Shown here piece by piece: positions 7,858-15,981 of a stretch of 35,784 nt of DNA. Origin of the DNA: an uncultured Holophagaceae bacterium (GTDB taxonomy: Bacteria > Acidobacteriota > Holophagae > Holophagales > Holophagaceae); assembly GCA_903919165.1 (NCBI GenBank), contig CAIXHJ010000521.1:1-35784 (forward strand), given 5' to 3'. The position numbers and the translations under genes were made by a program. The notes under the pieces are model-generated. The model made no database searches. It was given only the letters and a program-made list of their open reading frames with translations, and was not told the origin of the DNA. Positions within the stretch are counted from its first letter, which is position 1, and each line of letters opens with the position of its first letter.

Positions 7858-9582
7858 TCAGCCGAGGAACGCCTTGAGGGTCTTGGAGTAGCGCGGGTGG
7901 CGAATTTTTCTCAGGGCCTTGGACTCGATCTGGCGGATGCGCTCGCGGGTGACGGCGAACTCGCTGCCCACTTCCTCCAGCGTGTGCTCAGAACCGTCGT
8001 CGCCGACGCCGAAGCGCATGCGGAGGACGCGTTCTTCGCGCTCGCTGAGGGTGTTGAGGACGTTGCGGACGGTCTCCTTGAGGCGCTGCTGCACGACCTG
8101 CTCCACGGGGGACACCACGGTCTTGTCCTCGATGAAGTCGCCCAGGTGGGAGTCCTCCTCCTCGCCGATGGGGGTCTCCAGGGAGATGGGCTCCTGGGCG
8201 ATCTTCATCACCTTCCGCACCTTGCCCACGGGCATGTCCATGGCGTGGGCGATCTCCTCGCTGGAGGGTTCCCGGCCCAGCTTTTGCACCAGCTCGCGCT
8301 GGGTGCGGATGAGCTTGTTGATGGTCTCGATCATGTGCACGGGGATGCGGATGGTGCGGGCCTGGTCCGCGATGGCGCGGGTGATGGCCTGCCGGATCCA
8401 CCAGGTGGCGTAGGTCGAGAACTTGAAGCCGCGGCTGTACTCGAACTTGTCCACGGCCTTCATGAGCCCGATGTTGCCCTCCTGGATGAGGTCCAGGAAC
8501 TGCAGGCCGCGGTTGGTGTAGCGCTTGGCGATGCTGACCACGAGGCGCAGGTTGGCTTCGATCAGCTCGGCCTTGGCGCCGCGGCTGATGCTCTCGGCGG
8601 CCTTGAGGCCGTTGAAGTCCTTGTGGAACTGCTCGCTGGTGGTCTCGTACTTGATGAAGAAGTCCGCCAGGGTCTTCTCGATGTGGGCCAGCTCGTCCTT
8701 GTACTTGTCCTTGAGCTTGGCGAAAGCGGGGTTCTTGAGGCGGTCGCGGAGTTCGCGGCACTTGCGCTCGCCGGCCATCACCTGGCTGTGCTGATGGGTG
8801 ATGCGGTCGATGAGGCGCGTGACGGCGAGGCTGTTGAGGCCCAGCTTTCGGATCTGGCGTGACAGTCTGCCGCGGGCATGGAGGATCTCGCGGCCGAGCT
8901 TGCGGCGCTTGGGCAGGGTCTTGGTGCCTGCGTCGACCTGGAGCTTGAGTGCCAGGAGGTCCTGCAGGGCCTGATCAAAGACAAGCAGCTTCTCGAACTG
9001 GTGGTGCACATGCTGGGTGGCGGAAGTACTCTCCGCATCCTCATCGTCGTCCACCTCATCAGACAGGCCCACGACTTCGCGGATCTTGCCCGGGTTCTCC
9101 TTCAGCATCCGGCCGATGTCGATGAGCAGACTGGCGGCCAGGCGCGACCGGGAGAGGGCGCGCATGACGCTGCGGACGCCGACCTCGATGCGCTTGGCGA
9201 TCTCGACTTCGTCCTCGCGCTTGAGCAGGGGCACCGTGCCCATTTCCTTGAGGTACATGCGGACGGGGTCATTGAACTTGTCGCTGTCGGGGCTGTCGAT
9301 CTCGACTTCAAGATCCTTGTCGCCCTTGCCGCCCCCTTCCACCAGAATGAACTCGGGTTCAATGGCCTCTCGGGCGGCTTGGGCTTCTTCCTCCGTGGCG
9401 CCGATGCCCACGCCCAGACGCGCGAACATGCCCATGACCACCTCGAGATCCACGGGATTGGAGGCGTTCATGGGGAGGAAGTCATTGAGCTGGTCGACCA
9501 GCAGGATTCCTTTTTTCCTTCCGATGGAGATCAGTGCTTTGGTCAGGGCGTAGTAGGTGTCGCGGGGCGGCGTCGGAACCAT
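7858..9582 (-). CDS. rpoD: RNA polymerase primary sigma factor (sigma-70)
   Basis: Housekeeping sigma factor, 574 residues from the ATG at 9582, which has GAGG five bases upstream; an in-frame ATG at 9609 lacks a ribosome site. Region 1.1 (ISIGRKKGILLVDQLNDFLP) is present, then region 1.2 (DPVRMYLKEMGTVPLL), a long acidic non-conserved insert, region 2 with the core-binding and -10-binding segments (LRLVVSIAKRYTNRG, FLDLIQEGNIGLMKAVDKF, KFSTYATWWIRQAITRAI), region 3, and region 4.2 (EEVGSEFAVTRERIRQIE). Full domain content and length identify a group 1 sigma rather than an alternative one. It follows dnaG on the same strand, as in the macromolecular-synthesis operon, but has its own likely promoter in the intergenic gap. 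Transcription should end at the hairpin at 7705-7744. Confidence 0.97.
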   Translation of the reverse strand: MVPTPPRDTYYALTKALISIGRKKGILLVDQLNDFLPMNASNPVDLEVVMGMFARLGVGIGATEEEAQAAREAIEPEFILVEGGGKGDKDLEVEIDSPDSDKFNDPVRMYLKEMGTVPLLKREDEVEIAKRIEVGVRSVMRALSRSRLAASLLIDIGRMLKENPGKIREVVGLSDEVDDDEDAESTSATQHVHHQFEKLLVFDQALQDLLALKLQVDAGTKTLPKRRKLGREILHARGRLSRQIRKLGLNSLAVTRLIDRITHQHSQVMAGERKCRELRDRLKNPAFAKLKDKYKDELAHIEKTLADFFIKYETTSEQFHKDFNGLKAAESISRGAKAELIEANLRLVVSIAKRYTNRGLQFLDLIQEGNIGLMKAVDKFEYSRGFKFSTYATWWIRQAITRAIADQARTIRIPVHMIETINKLIRTQRELVQKLGREPSSEEIAHAMDMPVGKVRKVMKIAQEPISLETPIGEEEDSHLGDFIEDKTVVSPVEQVVQQRLKETVRNVLNTLSEREERVLRMRFGVGDDGSEHTLEEVGSEFAVTRERIRQIESKALRKIRHPRYSKTLKAFLG

Positions 9583-9645
9583 TCGGACCTCAAAGAGCGC
9601 TGCGAACATCGGACCGGTGGACCCGGTGGCCGAGGGATGTGCAGA

Positions 9646-9669
9646 ACTCGGCCAATGTACCGGCCGAGT
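9646..9669 (-). promoter_or_regulatory. Hairpin in the 5' leader of rpoD
   Basis: Perfect 8-bp inverted repeat: ACTCGGCC at 9646-9653 and GGCCGAGT at 9662-9669, 8-base loop. It lies a few bases after the predicted rpoD transcription start, so it would form the very 5' end of that mRNA. No U-run follows, so it is not a clear terminator; it may protect the mRNA end or bind a regulator. Function is inferred only. Confidence 0.45.
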
Positions 9670-9681
9670 CCGGAACTTTTC

Positions 9682-9709
9682 AGTATAGGGAATCTACGAT
9701 TCCAGGCAA
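9682..9709 (-). promoter_or_regulatory. Putative sigma-70 promoter of rpoD with a dyad in the spacer
   Basis: On the minus strand TTGCCT (9709-9704) and TATACT (9687-9682) are separated by 16 bases. The -10 matches the consensus at five of six positions. The spacer holds a perfect dyad, GGAATC-3-GATTCC (9689-9703), a possible repressor site. The start point would be near 9674, inside the dnaG-rpoD gap, which would let rpoD be expressed separately from dnaG. Confidence 0.5.
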
Positions 9710-9731
9710 GGGATTTGGTGTCTGGAGAGGA

Positions 9732-11552
9732 TCAATGCGGGGCGCGTCGGCGACGGGAAAGCTCCTTCTGGCGGGCCAGGAGGTCATTCTGCCTCGCCAT
9801 GACCCGATTCGTCAGGGCGGGGTCCACCACGGTGGCAGGATCCTGGAGCAGACGGTTGTTGGCCTGGATCTCACGGTCCACATAGCGTCCTTCAAGTTTC
9901 ACGAACAGGGCCTCGGGGTCCCGGCCGGCCTCGTCCTGTCTGCTGGCCTTGGCTTCCAAGTGTCGTAGGGCTGCCACGACGTCTTCCGGAAGCTGTGTGA
10001 TGTCTCCGTCGGCGTCCAGCAGGGCCTGGAGCAGGGGTGCGCCATCCAGGCTCTCCCACCACGCGGGCGGGACCCCCTGAATACGCCGCCAGTGGCCCGC
10101 GGTGCTCAACAGGAGGAGGCCGCGGATGAGGTCATCAAGTTCCGGCAGGATCGGTGCTGAAGCGGGAGCCTCCCCCGGTCGTTGAATGGGTGCCTGCCGG
10201 CCTTTCACGGCGCGGTCCAGTTCTTGCAGGGGCACCTGGAGTTGGTGGGCCAGGCTGGCGAAAAGGTCGCGGCTTTCCGTGGTGCGGGGCAGGTAGGGCA
10301 GGAAATCCAGCAGGTCCTTGAAGGCGCCCATGCGGTCGGTGATCCGCCGGAGATCCTTGCCCTCCATGGCCCGGTCCACCATGAAAGCGGTCCAGTCTGG
10401 CGCGGCGCGCAGCAGATCACGGAAGGCCTCGCCACCCAGCTTGAGACACCAAGTATCCGGGTCCTCGTCCTGGGGGAGCTCCAGGAGACGCACCTCAAAC
10501 CCGAGTGGTAGGGCCATTCTCAGACTCTTCTCCATGGCCCGGCGGCCGGCGGCATCGCCATCGAAGCAGAGGATGACTCGACGGGTGAAGCGGCCCAGGG
10601 TCTTTAAATGATCTTCGGTAAGGGCCGTGCCCAGGGGCGCCACCGCCTGGTGGAGGCCATGCTGGTGGAGCTGGAGCACGTCGAAATAGCCTTCCACCAC
10701 CAGGGCCCCGTCCTTCATGGCGCCCTTGGCTCGGTGGAAGCCGAAGAGGGTGCCCCCCTTGTGGAAGAGCGGCGTGTCGCGGGTGTTGAGGTACTTGGGC
10801 TGGCCTCCACCGTATCGCGCGCCTTGCGCGCTCCCGCTTACGTCGCTTGCGGAGGTGACCTGAGACTCTGGCGGGCGCGCGCGTTGGCCGGAGGAGCCTC
10901 CACCCAGGATCCTGCCGCCGAACGCCACGATGCGTCCGCGGGCATCGTGGATGGGGATGGTGAGTCGATTGCGCAAGAAATCGATCAGGGTGCCGCGTTC
11001 GCTGCGGCTGGCCAGGCCCGTCTGCTCCAGCAGTTCGCCGGAGAAGTTCAGGGCGCGCAGGTGGTTCACCAGGGCGTCCCAGGCATCCGGCGCCATGCCG
11101 AACCCTGCTTCGGCTATGAAGGGTCCCGAATAGCCACGATCAAGGAGGTAGGCCCTGGCCCCGTCATGCCGGGCCAACTGCGCCTCGAAGAAGGCCTGGG
11201 CAGCATCCAGCGCAGCCCGCATGCGGGACTCCAGGTCCACCTCGGCGGATGGGCGCTCCCGGCGCTGGGGCAGGTCGATGCCCGCCGCTCGGGCCAGCTG
11301 CTCCAGGGCCTCTGGAAAGGTCATGCCTTCCCGCTCCATGAGCCAGGAAAAGGCGTCGCCGTGCTTGCCACATCCGAAGCAGTGGTAGAAGCCCCGGTTG
11401 GGCACCACTTGGAAGCTCGGGCTGCGCTCAGCGTGGAAGGGGCAGAGGCCCACATGGGCCGAGCCCTGCTTGCGCAACTTCACCGCCGAGCCCACCAGGG
11501 CCAGCAGGTCCGTCGCGTCCCGGACGCGCTCGACGATCTCGCGGTCACGCAT
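9732..11552 (-). CDS. dnaG: DNA primase
   Basis: Primase of 606 residues that makes RNA primers at the replication fork. The N-terminal zinc domain shows CPFH (37-40) and CFGC (58-61). The RNA polymerase domain follows, with TOPRIM motifs VVEGYFDV (Glu287) and CFDGDAAG (Asp331, Asp333). The C-terminal helicase-interaction region is weakly conserved. Residues about 220-250 are an extra 31-residue, Ser/Gly/Ala/Arg-rich stretch between GFGGRILGGG and QPKYLN, where other primases have only a short loop; it is encoded by a palindromic insertion described separately. The ATG at 11552 is the only reasonable start and has just a weak GAAG site. The gene lies upstream of rpoD, as in many bacteria, but rpsU is missing. 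An unrelated gene starts divergently 41 bases away. Confidence 0.96.
   Translation of the reverse strand: MRDREIVERVRDATDLLALVGSAVKLRKQGSAHVGLCPFHAERSPSFQVVPNRGFYHCFGCGKHGDAFSWLMEREGMTFPEALEQLARAAGIDLPQRRERPSAEVDLESRMRAALDAAQAFFEAQLARHDGARAYLLDRGYSGPFIAEAGFGMAPDAWDALVNHLRALNFSGELLEQTGLASRSERGTLIDFLRNRLTIPIHDARGRIVAFGGRILGGGSSGQRARPPESQVTSASDVSGSAQGARYGGGQPKYLNTRDTPLFHKGGTLFGFHRAKGAMKDGALVVEGYFDVLQLHQHGLHQAVAPLGTALTEDHLKTLGRFTRRVILCFDGDAAGRRAMEKSLRMALPLGFEVRLLELPQDEDPDTWCLKLGGEAFRDLLRAAPDWTAFMVDRAMEGKDLRRITDRMGAFKDLLDFLPYLPRTTESRDLFASLAHQLQVPLQELDRAVKGRQAPIQRPGEAPASAPILPELDDLIRGLLLLSTAGHWRRIQGVPPAWWESLDGAPLLQALLDADGDITQLPEDVVAALRHLEAKASRQDEAGRDPEALFVKLEGRYVDREIQANNRLLQDPATVVDPALTNRVMARQNDLLARQKELSRRRRAPH
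10803..10904. repeat. Palindromic element inserted in frame in dnaG, flanked by 9-bp direct repeats
   Basis: GCCTCCACC occurs at 10803-10811 and again at 10896-10904, exactly 93 bases apart. The 84 bases between are highly structured: GCGCGC-CTT-GCGCGC (10817-10831), and GCGCGCTCCCGC (10826-10837) complementary at 11 of 12 positions to 10871-10882. Removing one repeat and the insert restores ...GRILGGGQPKYLN..., a normal primase sequence. This is what a small mobile palindromic element with a 9-bp target duplication would leave. The 93-base gain is 31 codons without a stop. No other copy was seen in this window. Confidence 0.7.
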
Positions 11553-11593
11553 GCTTCAGGCATAACACGAGCCCGGGTCAGGATCGAGGACTC

Positions 11594-12616
11594 ATGGCAT
11601 TCTTGAGGTTCGGTCCGGTGAATTTCATGAGCAAGCTCCTCGATACCATCCTGCTGTTCAGCCTCCCGGCATCGGGCAAGTCGGAGGTGCGCCGCTACTT
11701 GGCCAGCCTCACGCCGGATCAGTGCAGGAACGACTTCCACATGGGACCCACCCTGCAGTTGGACGACTACCCCTACGTCCACCTCATGCACCGCATCGAC
11801 GACGAGTTGAGGGCGAACGGCCTGGACTGCGCCTACTACCAAGGCCCCGATCGCCCCTTCCGCGACAACTGGACCTGGGCGGTCCTCATTGAGCTGCTGA
11901 ACGAGGACCATGCCCACCTCATGGCCAGCCGCCAGATCGAGGTGTCCAGCGCCGCCCAGCACCTGTTCGACCGCCTGGATGCCGCCCATGCCAAGGTGGG
12001 GCTCTGCCAGCTTCTAGGCGAGGTCCCTCACCGCGTCCGGATGCGCCTGGCCGCGGCCCTGGAAGCCGAATGCCGCGCCGAACTCAATGTCCTCAACCAT
12101 CAGAACGCCGAGAACAAGGCGGGACGGACTCTGGTCATCGAGGCCGCCCGCGGAGGCGCCAACGGCTCGGCCTTCCCCCTATGTCCGCCCCATGGCTACG
12201 AGACCGCTTTCCAGACACTGTCTCCGGCCATCCTCGAAAAGGCCTGTGTGCTCTATGTCTGGGTGGAGCCGGCCGAGAGCCGCCGCAAGAACATCGAGCG
12301 GGGCCGTCCGGATGGCCAGGGCAGCATCCTGCACCACAGCGTGCCCATGGAGGTCATGCTGGGCCAGTACGGTTGCGACGACATGGCCTGGCTCATGGAA
12401 CAGAGCGACCGCCCCGGCACCATCCGCGTGGAGCGAATCCTGCAAACGGTGGATCGGCACGAAACGAAGGTCTACCACCTGCCCGTGGCCCGGTTCGACA
12501 ATCGCGACGACCTCACCACCTTCGTGCGGGCAGACCAGAAGCTCTGGAAGCCCGAGGAGGTTAAGGCCATTCACGGCGGACTGAAGGCTGCGTTCGATCA
12601 GCTGACGAAGAAGTAG
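11594..12616 (+). CDS. Uncharacterised P-loop protein, possibly kinase-like
   Basis: I do not recognise a named family. The product is 340 residues from the ATG at 11594 (GAGG four bases upstream) or 329 from the ATG at 11627, which begins MSKLLDTILLFSLPASGKSE. The segment FSLPASGKSEV resembles a Walker A loop of small-molecule kinases (GxPGSGKST), but the first Gly is Ser. Further on, YVWVEPAESRRKNIERGRPD resembles the Arg-rich lid of nucleotide kinases, where a beta strand is followed by a mobile basic segment. Many His, Asp and Trp residues (RPFRDNWTW, GSILHHSVPMEVMLGQYG) suggest a conserved enzyme. There is no signal peptide or membrane segment. It starts 41 bases from divergent dnaG, and a strong hairpin lies just after the stop. 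Phosphotransferase activity is only a guess. Confidence 0.75.
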   Translation: MAFLRFGPVNFMSKLLDTILLFSLPASGKSEVRRYLASLTPDQCRNDFHMGPTLQLDDYPYVHLMHRIDDELRANGLDCAYYQGPDRPFRDNWTWAVLIELLNEDHAHLMASRQIEVSSAAQHLFDRLDAAHAKVGLCQLLGEVPHRVRMRLAAALEAECRAELNVLNHQNAENKAGRTLVIEAARGGANGSAFPLCPPHGYETAFQTLSPAILEKACVLYVWVEPAESRRKNIERGRPDGQGSILHHSVPMEVMLGQYGCDDMAWLMEQSDRPGTIRVERILQTVDRHETKVYHLPVARFDNRDDLTTFVRADQKLWKPEEVKAIHGGLKAAFDQLTKK

Positions 12617-12631
12617 AAAGATCCTTCTTTG

Positions 12632-12700
12632 ACCGCAGATGTCGCAGACGGGCGCAGATAAAAGCCTGGAGCGGCTCATCTGCGTTATCTGCGGTTTTAA
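12632..12700. repeat. CGCAGAT-type intergenic repeat forming a long hairpin, probable terminator
   Basis: The arm 12632-12650 (ACCGCAGATGTCGCAGACG) pairs with 12677-12695 at 17 of 19 positions, counting one G-T pair. The left side holds three copies of a CGCAGAt/c unit spaced 9-10 bases; the right side holds two inverted copies. TTTTAAATTT follows the right arm, so it should end transcription of the P-loop gene. It lies between two convergent genes. I have the impression that similar CGCAGAT-rich repeats recur in other genomes, but cannot confirm it here. Confidence 0.65.
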
Positions 12701-12708
12701 ATTTAGTT

Positions 12709-14088
12709 TCAGTGCGCTCCGGCGCCGGCCTTGGCGTTCCAGAGGCGGGTCATGATGAAGGCGCCGACGAGACTGAAGGGGATGATGGAGCCCACCCAGA
12801 CCCAGGCGTGGGCGGGCTGGTGGCCCTGGACGGGGATGCCATCCCACCCGTAGGTCTTGAGGATCCAGCCCAGGCCGAAACCCGTGAGGCCCGAACCGAT
12901 GTACTGGATGCCGTCCAGTGCGCCCGCCACGGAGGCCGCAGCCTTGCGTCCACCGAAGTCCATGCTGGCGGTGCCGCTGAGCATGCCGTGGACGCCGAAG
13001 ATGAACATGGCCGTGAGGCCCAGCAGGGTCACGGCCCAGACCTGGCCGCCGGCGGTGCCCTGGCCCAGGGTCATGCCCAGCAGGCCCAGCATCCCCACCT
13101 GCACCAGGTAGAAAAGGAAGGCCACGGGCGGGCGCCGGGACTGGAAGAGCTTGTCGCTCATCCAGCCGCAGAGCAGGCCGCCCAGGATGCCGCCCCCCAT
13201 GAAGGCGATGCCCGTCCACCAGAACAGGTATTCCTTCTTCCCCAGGTGGTAGATCTCCTGCAGGTACTCGGTGAAATAGAGCATCACGCCCTGGCGCACG
13301 AAGCCCGTGCAGAACTCCGCGAAGATGAGCGACACGATGATCGGGTTGTGGAAGACCCTGCGTACGAGGTCGCCCAGGGGCAGGGGGGCATCCTCGGCGG
13401 AGGCGGCATTTGATCCGTCCCCGGTGTCGAAGTCTGCGTAGCCCGCATGGCTGGGGCGGTTGCGCACCAGGAACCAGTCCACGGTGAACAGGAAGGCCAT
13501 GGCGGCGGCAGGCACGAACCAGATGACGGTCCAGCTGCGGAAGCTGGCCAGCAGCCAGGCGCCGATGGTGGTGGCCAGGAAGTAACCCGAGCTGATCATG
13601 ATGCCGAAGATGCCGCCGAAGACGCCGCGTTCTTTCACGTGGAACCAGGTGCTGTTCACCTTCACCACGGAGAGGGCCCCGAAGCTCTGGAAGTACATGT
13701 TCGCGCTCCAGAGCAGGCTCATGCTGAGGAGAATCCGGGTGACGTGGCCGTTCAGGAACATGAACCCGATGAGCAGGTTCAACAGGGCCGCGCCCAGGGC
13801 ACCGATCAGGATGGCCTTGCGGCCGCCAATGCGGTCCGCCAGGGGACCATTTAAGGCCACGGCCAGTCCATAGGTCCAGAAACCCGCGGAGGCGATGAGG
13901 CCCATCTGTGCCTTGTCCAGGTGGTACCAGGCGCCGATGTCGTTCTTCACGATGTTGAAGTTGTAGCGGCCCATGTACATGGCGGCGTACGTCAGCCCCA
14001 GGGGGAACCAGTTCAGGAACCGGCGAAGGCGGAAGGCAGAACTGTGCTCCAAGGGGACCTCGATGCCCTCAAGGGTACTCGAGGGCAT
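12709..14088 (-). CDS. MFS transporter, organophosphate:phosphate antiporter-like (OPA family)
   Basis: Integral membrane protein of 459 residues with about twelve hydrophobic helices split by a hydrophilic central loop near residues 215-240. The N-terminal segment LTYAAMYMGRYNFNIVKNDI and the loop GPLADRIGGRKAIL match the major facilitator superfamily. The late segment GMLSGTASMDFGGRKAAASVAG followed by GIQYIGSGLTG resembles the region around helices 10-11 of GlpT/UhpT-type antiporters, which exchange phosphate for sugar or glycerol phosphates. The substrate cannot be read from the sequence. The start at 14088 has no clear ribosome site; the frame N-terminal to the first helix is short and charged, which is normal. 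It lies 55 bases after the lipoprotein gene on the same strand and may be co-transcribed with it. Confidence 0.88.
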   Translation of the reverse strand: MPSSTLEGIEVPLEHSSAFRLRRFLNWFPLGLTYAAMYMGRYNFNIVKNDIGAWYHLDKAQMGLIASAGFWTYGLAVALNGPLADRIGGRKAILIGALGAALLNLLIGFMFLNGHVTRILLSMSLLWSANMYFQSFGALSVVKVNSTWFHVKERGVFGGIFGIMISSGYFLATTIGAWLLASFRSWTVIWFVPAAAMAFLFTVDWFLVRNRPSHAGYADFDTGDGSNAASAEDAPLPLGDLVRRVFHNPIIVSLIFAEFCTGFVRQGVMLYFTEYLQEIYHLGKKEYLFWWTGIAFMGGGILGGLLCGWMSDKLFQSRRPPVAFLFYLVQVGMLGLLGMTLGQGTAGGQVWAVTLLGLTAMFIFGVHGMLSGTASMDFGGRKAAASVAGALDGIQYIGSGLTGFGLGWILKTYGWDGIPVQGHQPAHAWVWVGSIIPFSLVGAFIMTRLWNAKAGAGAH

Positions 14089-14143
14089 GAGGACCCACTA
14101 AGGCCCTAACGCGGGTTGACGCAGGCGAACCGATTGAGAACGC

Positions 14144-14689
14144 CTATTCCGCCTTGTGGAAGACCTCGTCCGTGGCGGTGAGTTCCCAGGTGCCCTTGCG
14201 GCGTTCGAAGGTGGCGTGGCGGACCTTGGTCTGGCCCACCCTCACCTCCTGGTGCAGGGCCTCGAAGAGTGGGAACTGGGCCGTGGGCTTCTCCAGGCGG
14301 ATCTCGTAGAGCACGCGGGCACCTTCGCGGGTGGGGTCCATCTTCACGGCCCGCACGAAGACCGCCTCTGCCGCCGGCATGGAGAAACCCTGGGGCGCGG
14401 CCTTGATTGCCTTGGGGGCATCGGGCTTCAGACGGAACGTGAAGGTCTCTTGGCCACCTTCGATCTTGACGGAGCTCTCGAACCAGCCGCTCTTGTCGAG
14501 GTTGTCCTTGAGCGTGGTCAGTCGCAGGTAGGCGGGGGTGCCCTTTTCGGCAGAGGCCTTCTCGGGAACCATGACTGGGACCACCACGGGGTAGATCGGG
14601 CGGATCAGGTCCTCGGCCTTCCTGCGATCCAGCTTCGAGCTGCAGGCCAGGGTGAGCAGAAGGGCAGGGAGGAGGAAGGCGGTGCGCAT
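14144..14689 (-). CDS. Putative lipoprotein of unknown function
   Basis: The product is 181 residues starting MRTAFLLPALLLTLACSSK. This is a signal peptide with a lipobox LTLAC; Cys16 would be lipidated. The ATG at 14689 was chosen because it starts the signal peptide and has AGGA eight bases upstream; the in-frame ATG at 14725 would add an unlikely charged extension. The mature part is hydrophilic, with an alternating pattern (FTFRLKPDAPKAIKA, ARVLYEIRLEKPT, RKGTWELTATDEVF) suggesting a beta-rich periplasmic domain. No known domain was recognised. It is followed on the same strand by the OPA-type transporter, and kbl begins divergently 99 bases away. Confidence 0.8.
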   Translation of the reverse strand: MRTAFLLPALLLTLACSSKLDRRKAEDLIRPIYPVVVPVMVPEKASAEKGTPAYLRLTTLKDNLDKSGWFESSVKIEGGQETFTFRLKPDAPKAIKAAPQGFSMPAAEAVFVRAVKMDPTREGARVLYEIRLEKPTAQFPLFEALHQEVRVGQTKVRHATFERRKGTWELTATDEVFHKAE

Positions 14690-14788
14690 GATGGATTCCT
14701 TTTCAGTTCGCAAGGTTGGCGGCACAACGACGCGTTTGCCTTCCGACCTCGCAGTATGCTAACAAGCTTCTGATGATAGGAGATCCCC

Positions 14789-15981
14789 GTGAATCCCGGC
14801 TACCTGGCCCACCTCAACCACGAGATCGAAGGCTTGAAAGAGGCCGGCCTGTACAAGATCGAGCGGGTCATCACCTCGCCCCAGCAGCCCCAGATGAGAG
14901 CCAACGGCAGGGATGTGGTCTGCCTCTGCGCCAACAACTACCTAGGTCTGGCCAATCATCCGGAAGTGATTGCGGCCGCCAAGGCCGTGATGGATGACCA
15001 TGGCTTCGGCATGGCCTCGGTCCGCTTCATCTGCGGCACCCAGGACATCCACCGCGAGCTGGAACAGAAGCTGGCGGCATTCCTAGGCTTCGAGGACACC
15101 CAGCTGTATTCCTCCTGCTTCGATGCGAACGGCGCCATCTTCGAGGGCCTGCTGGGCGAGGAGGATGCCACCATCAGCGACGCGCTGAACCATGCCTCGA
15201 TCATCGACGGCATCCGCCTCTGCAAAGCCAAGCGCTTCCGTTACGCCAACTCCGACATGGCCGATTTGGAGGCGCAGCTCAAGGCCGCCGACGCCGAGGG
15301 CGCACGCTTCAAGCTGGTGGTGACGGACGGCGTCTTCAGCATGGACGGCTACATCGCCAAGCTCGGCGAGATCTGCGATCTGGCAGAAAAGCACGGCGCC
15401 ATGGTGATGGTGGACGACAGCCATGCCGTGGGCTTCATGGGGGCCCATGGCCGCGGCACCCAGGAGCACTGCGGTGTCATGGGCCGCGTGGATTTCATGA
15501 CCGGCACCTTCGGGAAAGCCCTGGGGGTGCCTCCGGCGGCTACATCGCGGGCAAGCGGGAGGCCATCGAATGGCTGCGGCAGAAGGCCCGTCCCTACCTA
15601 TTCTCGAACTCCGTGGCCCCCAGCATCGTGGCCGCCACCCTCAAGGTGCTGGACCTGCTCAAGGACAGCGGGGATCTCATCCAGCGCGTCCACCAGAATG
15701 CCCGGTACTTCCGAGCAGGCATGGAGAAGGCCGGATTCAAGCTGCTGCCGGGTGAGCATCCCATCGTGCCGGTCATGCTATACGAAGCCCCCTTGGCCCA
15801 GGAGTTCGCCAAGCGCCTGCTGGATGAGGGCGTCTACGTCATTGGCTTCTTCTTCCCCGTGGTGCCCAAGGGCCTGGCGCGCATCCGCACCCAGATGAGC
15901 GCTGCCCACACCCGCGAGGACCTCGATCATGCCATCGCCGCCTTCACGAAGGTGGGACGGGAACTGGGCGTGATCCAGTAG
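14789..15981 (+). pseudogene. kbl: Glycine C-acetyltransferase (2-amino-3-ketobutyrate CoA ligase), frameshifted
   Basis: PLP enzyme that cleaves 2-amino-3-ketobutyrate with CoA to glycine and acetyl-CoA, the second step of threonine degradation. The start is GTG at 14789 with AGGAG six bases upstream, giving MNPGYLAHLNHEIEGLKEAG. The first frame is normal through MVMVDDSHAVGFMG and GTFGKALG (PLP lysine 243). It then breaks at a run of five G (15523-15527): adding one G restores GGASGGYIAGKREAIEWLRQ and the normal end at 15981, for 397 residues, the usual family length. As written, the first frame would end at 15898 with a 369-residue garbled product. Either the gene is inactivated or the homopolymer was miscalled; both frames keep good coding quality, which favours a recent mutation or a sequencing error. 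Its 3' end overlaps the convergent MauE/DoxX gene by 38 bases. Confidence 0.88.

Noticed and set aside
7897..8862. Long plus-strand frame opposite rpoD
   Set aside because: Low-complexity Leu/Ala/Asp/Gly sequence that mirrors the rpoD codons; no ribosome site and no recognisable domain.
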